5,234 nucleotides of DNA from Deltaproteobacteria bacterium (GTDB taxonomy: Bacteria; SAR324; NAC60-12). Both the position numbers and the translations under genes were made by a program. Positions 1 through 4,357 of the stretch are shown here, one piece after another. Below the pieces are notes generated by a model. That model was not told the origin of the DNA. It was given only the letters and a program-made list of their open reading frames with translations, and searched no databases. Every line of letters starts with the position of its first letter. Position 1 is the stretch's first letter. Location: positions 1-5,234 of the forward strand of contig DPLM01000248.1 of the NCBI GenBank assembly GCA_003541985.1, read 5' to 3'.

Positions 1-452
1 CACGCAAGGAATCCACCATCTACCACCGCCAATTGCCGAAGGCCGGCTGTCTTCAGTGTCCAGTAAACTCGAGCTGCTGCGCCAAAGTCACTGTAGGAAT
101 TGCCTTTGTGCAGGACTACCGTCGGGGTGTCTGCTGTCAGACCGAGGCCTTGAACGAGGGTGGTTAATTGGCTTTGAGAAAGGAATTTACCGGGATTCTC
201 AGCAGGCCCCCGCCAATTTCCGTAGGGTGAAGAGAGTGCTCCAGGGATATGACCGGCATTGTAGGAACTATCTGGATCAGGTGCATTTGGTGGACGGATG
301 TCAATGATGGCGACAGCTTCTGAGTGAGCTTGGAGTATTTGATTTAACTCATTGGCTGAGAGCAACGGCTTCCAGCTGGAGACTGGATTAGCAAAAGCGA
401 AGCTACTAGCTAGAACCAGCAGTAAAGTAGAGAAAAGAGAGCGTATGTTCAT
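1..452 (-). CDS. Exported rhodanese-family sulfurtransferase, 5' part only (runs off left edge)
   Basis: The reading frame opens at ATG 452-450 and stays open to the window edge (150 complete codons), so the 3' end is missing. Residues 1-21 form a typical Sec signal peptide (MNIRS, then a hydrophobic LLLVLA core, then AFA before the cleavage site), so the product should be periplasmic. The rest is a rhodanese domain: DIRPP at about 51-55, AGHIPGAL at 66-73, and SDFGAAARVYWTLK at 121-134 followed by VVDGG. In the family these proteins move a sulfane sulfur from thiosulfate or mercaptopyruvate to an acceptor through a loop cysteine. Here the equivalent loop (LHKGNSYS, 114-121) has no cysteine. 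This fits the non-catalytic first domain of a tandem-rhodanese enzyme, whose catalytic second domain would lie beyond the window (inference). A TGAGAA stretch a few bases before the ATG is a weak ribosome site. It lies 78 bp downstream of the ChaC-like gene on the same strand. Confidence 0.85.
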   Translation of the reverse strand, partial: MNIRSLFSTLLLVLASSFAFANPVSSWKPLLSANELNQILQAHSEAVAIIDIRPPNAPDPDSSYNAGHIPGALSSPYGNWRGPAENPGKFLSQSQLTTLVQGLGLTADTPTVVLHKGNSYSDFGAAARVYWTLKTAGLRQLAVVDGGFLA

Positions 453-490
453 GTTAGTTCTCAGTGAAAAAATCAAAAATAGACCAATTG

Positions 491-518
491 ATTACAGAAA
501 AGTTATGCATGATTTGAA
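491..518 (-). promoter_or_regulatory. Candidate sigma70-type promoter for the rhodanese gene
   Basis: On the minus strand, TTCAAA (513-518) and TGTAAT (491-496) are separated by 16 bp. This would place a transcription start about 30 nt before the ATG at 452. Both hexamers are imperfect and the region is AT-rich, so this may be chance. The gene could instead be read through from the ChaC-like gene. Confidence 0.25.
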
Positions 519-530
519 GGTAGATAACTA

Positions 531-1142
531 TTAGCCTCCAATGCTCCTTTGAGAAGACTGCTGAGACTGAATTTCCCTGACACATTGATAGAGATTTTCT
601 AACTTGGAGTCATGAATTTGAGCCTTGCGAAGGTACTGAATCGTTTGCTTTAGGTACTCAACACATGGACCCCGTTTCCCTTTGGCTGCCAGAATTCGTT
701 TCCCTTTGGCTTCCACCTGCATTGTGGGGCAGACGTATTTGGGATGATCCAGTCTGACGACGAAGGCAACCGCTTCAAAGCTCCCTGTCGCTGATTCAAC
801 ACGAATCCATCGTGGTTCATAGGCCTCCGTGATCATCTCCCTTTCCCAAATTTGAACCAGTTGGGTGTCTTTCAGCTTCGGAGGAATCCGCAATGCCCGA
901 CCAATACAGGACCCACCTGGTTCAAGTCCGAGGACTAATCCTGGGAACTCCTTGGTTCCTCGATGCTCCGTACTCCAAAGACAAAAACTTCGATGGAATC
1001 CTTGAATTGTAGCCAGAATTGATTGATCAAAGGAAATTTCTGGATTCCACATCAAAGATCCATAGGCAAAAATCCAAATTTCCTGGTCAGGAGGTCGCTG
1101 ATTCAGAATGCTTTGGAGAGAGAAGTTCACTGGAGTCACCAC
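531..1142 (-). CDS. Gamma-glutamylcyclotransferase, ChaC-like
   Basis: This is a complete 203-residue protein of the ChaC/GGCT fold. In that family the enzyme cleaves gamma-glutamyl peptides, for ChaC mainly glutathione, releasing 5-oxoproline and a Cys-Gly dipeptide in the cytosol. Visible motifs are IFAYGSLMWNP (24-34, the substrate-binding YGSL loop), HRGT (60-63), PGLVLGLEPGG (67-77) and WEREM (89-93), where Glu92 sits at the family's catalytic acid position; a conserved-looking Tyr98 follows. Length matches bacterial ChaC. The start is uncertain: the frame is closed by TAA at 1151-1149, and the only usual start codons before the YGSL motif are adjacent GTGs at 1142 and 1139. Neither has a clear Shine-Dalgarno. 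The middle contains an eight-residue near repeat (AKGKRIL / AAKGKRG, about 145-157) arising from a 24-bp tandem duplication. Its stop is 78 bp before the exported sulfurtransferase gene. A role in glutathione turnover is inferred from family membership. Confidence 0.9.
   Translation of the reverse strand: MVTPVNFSLQSILNQRPPDQEIWIFAYGSLMWNPEISFDQSILATIQGFHRSFCLWSTEHRGTKEFPGLVLGLEPGGSCIGRALRIPPKLKDTQLVQIWEREMITEAYEPRWIRVESATGSFEAVAFVVRLDHPKYVCPTMQVEAKGKRILAAKGKRGPCVEYLKQTIQYLRKAQIHDSKLENLYQCVREIQSQQSSQRSIGG
673..711 (-). repeat. In-frame 24-bp tandem near-repeat inside the ChaC-like gene
   Basis: CGTTTCCCTTTGGCT occurs at 673-687 and again at 697-711, a period of exactly 24 bp (eight codons). 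The protein therefore repeats AKGKR without losing frame. The remaining positions of the unit have diverged. It looks like a small ancestral duplication in a basic surface loop. Confidence 0.75.
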
Positions 1143-1254
1143 AAAAATTTATGAATAAGATAGGTTTTTCAGCATTGTTGATCAGGTGTCGTTTGAGCAA
1201 GATTTCTACTTTTGAAGGATACTGCAACTCTGGTTGAATTGTCACTTTCATCAT
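1087..1254 (-). CDS. Possible 55-residue small ORF overlapping the ChaC-like start (doubtful)
   Basis: From ATG 1254-1252 (or the adjacent ATG 1251) a frame runs 55 codons to TGA 1089-1087, overlapping the first 56 bp of the ChaC-like gene in another frame. The product begins MMKVTIQPELQYPS and includes KPILFINF; I do not recognise it. The last third is simply the shadow of the ChaC N-terminus. There is no good Shine-Dalgarno (the upstream bases are pyrimidine-rich CCCTCC), though the candidate promoter at 1285-1314 would start a transcript about 24 nt ahead. It could be a leader peptide, a broken gene fragment or chance. Confidence 0.2.
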   Translation of the reverse strand: MMKVTIQPELQYPSKVEILLKRHLINNAEKPILFINFCGDSSELLSPKHSESATS

Positions 1255-1311
1255 CAGGAGGGCTAGATCTCTCTATTTTGATTTAGTATAGCGGTCCTGA
1301 GACAGAGAAGT
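1143..1311. other. Intergenic stretch between the ChaC-like gene and the carbonic anhydrase relic
   Basis: This stretch holds the candidate promoter, most of one arm of the hairpin and the doubtful 55-codon frame. Otherwise it is AT-rich with no recognisable gene, tRNA or repeat. Together with the pseudogene and relic next to it, about 1.04 kb (1143-2186) contains no intact gene I can support. Confidence 0.6.
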
Positions 1312-1314
1312 CTA
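1285..1314 (-). promoter_or_regulatory. Candidate promoter upstream of the ChaC-like gene
   Basis: On the minus strand, TAGACT (1309-1314) and TATACT (1285-1290) are 18 bp apart. The -10 matches consensus at five of six positions and the -35 at four. It lies just past the carbonic anhydrase relic and would give a long leader of roughly 135 nt before the GTG at 1142. It overlaps the inverted repeat at 1288-1326, so one of the two assignments may be coincidental. Confidence 0.3.
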
Positions 1315-1326
1315 CACGACCGCTAT
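1288..1326. repeat. Perfect 9-bp inverted repeat (hairpin) at the 3' end of the carbonic anhydrase relic
   Basis: ATAGCGGTC (1288-1296) is the exact reverse complement of GACCGCTAT (1318-1326). The 21-nt spacer can itself pair AGAC (1300-1303) with GTCT (1310-1313), giving a nested stem. It spans the final TAG of the carbonic anhydrase relic (1314-1312), a place expected for a terminator. No T-run follows on either strand, so an intrinsic terminator is not shown. A protein-binding site or mRNA 3'-end stabilising hairpin is also possible. Confidence 0.55.
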
Positions 1327-2004
1327 TCGCATCGTTGATCTGGTCAGCCGATATAACCCATTGTTCCTGGGATAGCTGGCCTCTTCGAGTGCTCCTGTAT
1401 CCACGTCATAAATGAAGCCGCACACATTGACGGCATCGGATCCACTGGTAGGAATCCACGGATGATTCAGGATTTTCGAGATACCTCTCCGGACATCTCA
1501 CTCCAAGCATTCGATGTTCTTCTCGTCACGTTGTACTTCGAGCGGTTCGATGGCTCCGCGGAAAGCGTGAAATTGAGCAGGGTTCGATGCACATTTTTCA
1601 CAACTTGTGAAAGCATGACCCGTTGCCTGACCAAGCAGTTTTTCAGCCGCAGGATCACCTTCTAGTACTTGCTTTAAGTAGATTATCTGTGAACGCAAGC
1701 ATACCGCAGTGCGTATGATGAATCAGATGGTCTCGTTGGTGTTGAGTAAGTGATGTGAGATGATCAGGCATCGAATTGCATCGTCACTCACAACCCCACC
1801 TACATTACAGATAATATGTACATAACCTGTCTGAAGACCAAGCAGATTCTCGACGTCGAGCCGGGCGTCTATCCAAGCTACTACCACAATTTGCTTGGAT
1901 GGTTGGATAGGTTGTTTGCTAGGTTAGGAAGGCTTGTGGATTACCTGCCCACTGGAATATTGCCTATTATTTTCCAGAAACTGGTCTGTCATCGAACTAA
2001 CCAT
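1312..2004 (-). pseudogene. Beta-class carbonic anhydrase pseudogene
   Basis: Read on the minus strand from ATG 2004 (AAGGAGA at 2017-2011, 7 nt upstream) to TAG 1314-1312, this is a full-length but broken beta-carbonic anhydrase of about 230 codons. The family hydrates CO2 to bicarbonate with a zinc held by Cys, His and Cys. Family blocks appear in order: an N-terminus MTDQFLENN, then DARLD with LLGLQTG (1869-1825), NVGG with SDDAIR (near 1800-1770), HHTHCGM (1720-1700, matching HHTDCGM), DVRRGISKI (from 1497) and GFIYDVDTGALEE. It is disrupted by TAA at 1926-1924 and TGA at 1500-1498. A one-base loss near 1726 puts HHTHCGM in the next frame, and a one-base gain near 1680 restores the original frame. 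The first zinc ligand codon is TGG (Trp, 1875-1873) where the family has Cys, followed by Ile for the usual Met. The Arg before NxGG is Cys. An alternative start at 1992 overlaps the stop of the upstream relic as ATGA. Loss of function is near certain if the sequence is accurate. Confidence 0.85.
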
Positions 2005-2166
2005 TTTTCGTCTCCTTGATTTGCTGGGACATCAGATGTTGCCTTGATCCAGACTGTCCCAGAAGCGAGATCAAGAGGCAGTGCAGAGTCTTCGATCGGC
2101 TTCCATTTCTGACCATTTGAATTTTTCTACCTGATTTTCAACGGTTATCCTCGCCTCATCGTATTC
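1989..2166 (-). pseudogene. Frameshifted 3' remnant of an unrecognised gene, upstream of the carbonic anhydrase relic
   Basis: Two minus-strand frames together read like the C-terminus of a protein. The first (2166 to about 2105) gives EYDEARITVENQVEKFKWSEM. The second continues KPIEDSALPLDLASGTVWIK and ends DEKWLVR at TGA 1991-1989. A single frameshift near 2105 joins them. The terminal TGA overlaps a carbonic anhydrase ATG (1992-1990) as ATGA, and the carbonic anhydrase ribosome site lies within the remnant, as expected for coupled operon genes. I do not recognise the family, and no further upstream portion is visible: the frame is closed at 2169, next to the osmC-like stop. Chance open frame is a real alternative. 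Confidence 0.35.
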
Positions 2167-2171
2167 TCACC

Positions 2172-2187
2172 AAGCCCCCACTGGCTT
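2172..2187 (-). terminator. Short hairpin at the end of the osmC-like gene (weak terminator candidate)
   Basis: AAGCC and GGCTT (2172-2176 and 2183-2187) can pair around a six-base loop right at the osmC-like stop codon, at the end of the sulfonate operon. The stem is only five base pairs and no T-run follows, so it is a poor intrinsic terminator. Confidence 0.15.
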
Positions 2188-2699
2188 CAGGCCTCAGCTT
2201 TCTGCACAATCAGGTTCAACTGGAGAGATCGGGCCAGCGTTTGAAACACCACACAGTAGCGCTCGGTCAGTTTGAGTAATGAGTCGATACGCTCCTGAGG
2301 CTCTGAGGTCTCGAGTTCAAAGCGCAGACGAATTTCCTGGAATCCTACAGGAGCCTCCTTGGCAACCCCCAGTGTCCCCCTAAAGTCGAGATCTCCTTCT
2401 GCTGTGACCAGGCCATTCTGCAGTTGGAAATCGATGGCAGTGGCTACCGCCCGCAGGGTCACCCCCGCACAGGCAACCAGTGCCTCGAGTAACATGTCGC
2501 CAGAACAGGCCTGCAGGCCTGTTCCTCCGGTTGCCGGATGTAGTCCGGCCTCCACCAGAGACCGACCCGTCTCAACTCGACAGGTGATGCCCTCACCCAG
2601 CAGACCCTGGGCACGGAGGGTCATAAGAGCAGCTTGGGGTTGCTCCTTGTAACGCACCTTCAGCGGGGCCTGCAGAGTTTGTAGTTCTTGTGCATTCAT
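2187..2699 (-). CDS. OsmC/Ohr-family protein, last gene of the sulfonate operon
   Basis: This is a 170-residue member of the OsmC/Ohr superfamily, small dimeric cytosolic proteins, many of which reduce organic hydroperoxides with a pair of reactive cysteines. Both expected cysteines are present: Cys77 in LVACAGVTLR, on the long central helix after SGDMLLEA, and Cys149 in ERYCVVFQTL. Two further cysteines (40 and 65) are not the canonical pair. HPATGG precedes the first block, typical of the general OsmC-like subgroup rather than classical Ohr. I chose ATG 2699 because AAGGA (2708-2704) sits just before it and the protein then has normal family length. The longer start at 2759 adds 20 residues and overlaps ssuB. 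It follows ssuB by 34 bp on the same strand and so is probably co-transcribed. Its role with sulfonates is unknown; handling peroxides or reactive sulfur species during sulfonate use is a guess. Confidence 0.9.
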   Translation of the reverse strand: MNAQELQTLQAPLKVRYKEQPQAALMTLRAQGLLGEGITCRVETGRSLVEAGLHPATGGTGLQACSGDMLLEALVACAGVTLRAVATAIDFQLQNGLVTAEGDLDFRGTLGVAKEAPVGFQEIRLRFELETSEPQERIDSLLKLTERYCVVFQTLARSLQLNLIVQKAEA

Positions 2700-2703
2700 A
2701 GTT

Positions 2704-2708
2704 TCCTT
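2704..2708 (-). promoter_or_regulatory. Ribosome binding site deciding the osmC-like start
   Basis: AAGGA lies 4 nt before ATG 2699-2697. No comparable site precedes the upstream in-frame ATG at 2759, so the shorter protein is preferred. Confidence 0.65.
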
Positions 2709-2733
2709 GAGGAAGATTGAATTGGCCGATGGA

Positions 2734-3492
2734 TCAGGCCGATAGAGTAGATTTTTCATGAGCTTGAGCAGCCTGGTTCAATTCTGCCAGCAGTTTCGAA
2801 CGCCATTCCAGGAATAGGGAATCCTGGCGCTGACGAGGATGCTCAAGATACACAGGGAAGCTGGATTTCACACGCCCAGGTTGGGGTTGCAGGACAACTA
2901 TCCGATCTGCAAGGAAGAGTGCCTCCTCGATGTCATGGGTGACCAGGATCAGGGTTGGTCGTTGGTCCACCCAGAGCTTCAGGAGGTGTTCCTGTAGATC
3001 GTGGCGAGTCAGGGCATCCAGCGCAGAATAGGGTTCATCGAGCAGCAGGACCTCCGGCTGTCCGACCAAGGCTCGGGCCAGAGCTACTCGCTGGGCCTGT
3101 CCTCCGGAAAGTTCCTTGGGCCAGCGCTGGCTAAGAGTAGCTAACCCAACCCGTTCAAGGACCCGCTCGACACGTTGGTTCTGTTCCTCGATAGGCAAGT
3201 GTCGAATGCCAAAAGCAACATTCTTGGAAATTGTCAACCAGGGCATCAACCGTGGTTCTTGAAAGACCACGCCGATTTCTGGGCGTGGTGCGAGGACGGT
3301 CGTCCCGTCTAGCAGGATGGAACCTGCCGTGGGTTGATCCAGACCTGCGATCAGGCGCAGCAGCGTGCTCTTGCCACAACCAGAACCACCCACTATGGCC
3401 AGGATTTCTCCCTGCTTCACCGAGAGGGAAAAATCAGCGAGCGCCAGGAATCCATTCGGATAGCGTTTCTGGAGTTTACGGATATCAAGCAT
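2734..3492 (-). CDS. ssuB: Aliphatic sulfonate ABC transporter, ATP-binding subunit SsuB
   Basis: This is a complete 252-residue ABC ATPase that would power import of alkanesulfonates through SsuC on the inner face of the membrane. All nucleotide-binding motifs are intact: Walker A GGSGCGKST (35-43), Q-loop Gln78 in VVFQEPRLMPW, signature LSGGQ (128-132), Walker B VLLLDEP (148-154), D-loop SALD (156-159) and the switch His186 in VTHD. The FQEPRLMPWLT stretch and overall length are typical of the SsuB/TauB/NrtD (nitrate/sulfonate/taurine) group. Substrate cannot be fixed from the ATPase alone; neighbours support sulfonate. The start at 3492 is preferred over an in-frame ATG at 3555 because AGGAG lies six bases ahead and the protein then begins MLDIRKLQKRY, as in relatives. 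It overlaps the ssuC end by 8 bp, implying translational coupling. Confidence 0.93.
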   Translation of the reverse strand: MLDIRKLQKRYPNGFLALADFSLSVKQGEILAIVGGSGCGKSTLLRLIAGLDQPTAGSILLDGTTVLAPRPEIGVVFQEPRLMPWLTISKNVAFGIRHLPIEEQNQRVERVLERVGLATLSQRWPKELSGGQAQRVALARALVGQPEVLLLDEPYSALDALTRHDLQEHLLKLWVDQRPTLILVTHDIEEALFLADRIVVLQPQPGRVKSSFPVYLEHPRQRQDSLFLEWRSKLLAELNQAAQAHEKSTLSA

Positions 3493-4357
3493 GGTTTTCT
3501 CCTGTCTGAAAGCCATCCTGCCAGGAGAGCCAGCACCCTGCCAGGAGAGCCACAAGCCAGTCGGTCAACTTGCCGAGTAGGGCAAAGATCACAATGGCCC
3601 CCAGAATGACAGCTGGACGACCCGTTTGTTGGCCATCAATCAGGAGGTAACCTAAACCGTATTCGGCTCCCATAAATTCAGCAGCAACTACAAACATCCA
3701 ACCCAGTCCTAGCCCCGTACGCAGCGAGACTAGATATGTAGGCAGGGTGGCTGGCAGCAAAATGCGCAGGATCAACTCGTGATGTTGAAATCGGAAACTT
3801 TGTCCGACTTCAACGAGTTTACGATCCACGCTTCTGAGCGCATCCGACAAGGATAGGTAGATTGGAAAGAAAACCCCCACAGCAATCAGGACTACCTTGG
3901 AGGTTTCAAAAATACCAAACCAAAGAATGAACATCGGCACCCAGGCAATTGAGGGAATACTGCGCAGGGCCTGAAGAGTAGGGTCCAGCAGTTGTCGGAC
4001 CAGTGGCCAATAGCCGGAGAGAGAGCCCAATACGGTACCGGTAAGAGTTCCAAAGACAAAGCCAAGGAACACCCGCTGGAGGGTATTGGCAATGTGGGTG
4101 GGCAACTCTCCGGATTGCACAAGATCCCAAAGTGTGTTCAGGATCGTGCTGACCGTGGGCAGAAGCCGGTCACTGGACCAGCCCTGTACAACGGCAATTT
4201 CCCAACCCAGGGTAAGTGTAACGGGTAGCAATAAACCAATCAGCCACGTCTCCCCCGTTTTCTTCCAGCGATTGGGAGATTCTATAGTTTCTTTGCCGCC
4301 TGACCACTGAGACTGCTTATCAGGCGGTGTGGTCGGCAGTGAGCTTTCCTGGTTCAT
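3485..4357 (-). CDS. ssuC: Aliphatic sulfonate ABC transporter, permease subunit SsuC
   Basis: This 290-residue inner-membrane permease belongs to the binding-protein-dependent family (SsuC/TauC/NrtB). After a polar N-terminus of about 37 residues come hydrophobic segments near 38-57, 94-114, 138-170, 205-228 and 249-273. The cytoplasmic EAA loop, which docks on the ATPase, is LVEVGQSFRFQ...RILLP (181-202). The family Gly six residues after the Glu is Arg189 here (codon CGA, 3793-3791), which is unusual. GWMFVVAAEFMGA (219-231) and the GLGYLLIDGQQTGRP block (234-248) are highly typical of sulfonate/nitrate permeases. The ATG at 4357 overlaps the ssuA stop as ATGA, with GGGGA four bases upstream. 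The last codons overlap the ssuB start. The tail SWQDGF matches the family's usual C-terminal SWQD-type ending, so the protein appears full length despite a 16-bp direct repeat in its 3' end. Confidence 0.93.
   Translation of the reverse strand: MNQESSLPTTPPDKQSQWSGGKETIESPNRWKKTGETWLIGLLLPVTLTLGWEIAVVQGWSSDRLLPTVSTILNTLWDLVQSGELPTHIANTLQRVFLGFVFGTLTGTVLGSLSGYWPLVRQLLDPTLQALRSIPSIAWVPMFILWFGIFETSKVVLIAVGVFFPIYLSLSDALRSVDRKLVEVGQSFRFQHHELILRILLPATLPTYLVSLRTGLGLGWMFVVAAEFMGAEYGLGYLLIDGQQTGRPAVILGAIVIFALLGKLTDWLVALLAGCWLSWQDGFQTGENHA
3499..3503 (-). promoter_or_regulatory. Ribosome binding site deciding the ssuB start
   Basis: AGGAG sits six bases before ATG 3492, inside the last codons of ssuC. 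It is a strong site that favours 3492 over the in-frame ATG at 3555. Confidence 0.75.
3517..3552 (-). repeat. 16-bp direct repeat at the ssuC 3' end
   Basis: CCTGCCAGGAGAGCCA occurs at 3517-3532 and 3537-3552, a period of 20 bp. Because 20 is not a multiple of three, the two copies are read in different frames within ssuC (as ALLAG and WLSWQ). The current frame gives the family-like C-terminus, so it does not look like a disabling duplication, but such a repeat could allow slippage. Confidence 0.75.

Noticed and set aside
56..534. Plus-strand open frames of 83 and 60 codons
   Set aside because: They are antisense to the exported rhodanese gene, or mostly so, and show no family features.
1467..1698. 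Short overlapping frames treated as separate small genes
   Set aside because: The minus-strand frame ending at 1498 is the middle of the carbonic anhydrase relic; the others in the same place are shadows of it.
1680..1726. Programmed ribosomal frameshifting to make active carbonic anhydrase
   Set aside because: Two opposite shifts plus two stop codons and a missing zinc ligand would all need to be bypassed; decay is far simpler.
1816..2019. Plus-strand open frame of 67 codons in the gene-poor region
   Set aside because: It lies antisense to the carbonic anhydrase relic and resembles no family; the minus strand explains the sequence.
1143..2186. Insertion sequence, CRISPR array or structured RNA in the gene-poor region
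   Set aside because: I found no terminal inverted repeats with a transposase, no regularly spaced repeats and no tRNA-like fold; the content is explained by gene remnants.
2700..2759. Longer N-terminus for the osmC-like gene from ATG 2759
   Set aside because: It lacks a good ribosome site, overlaps ssuB by 26 bp and adds 20 residues not typical of the family, whereas AAGGA precedes ATG 2699.
3493..3555. Longer N-terminus for ssuB from ATG 3555
   Set aside because: The extra 21 residues are the ssuC C-terminus read in another frame; a strong AGGAG precedes ATG 3492.
3231..3609. Plus-strand frames of about 90 codons opposite ssuB/ssuC
   Set aside because: They are antisense shadows of well-conserved transporter genes, with no ribosome site or recognisable domain.
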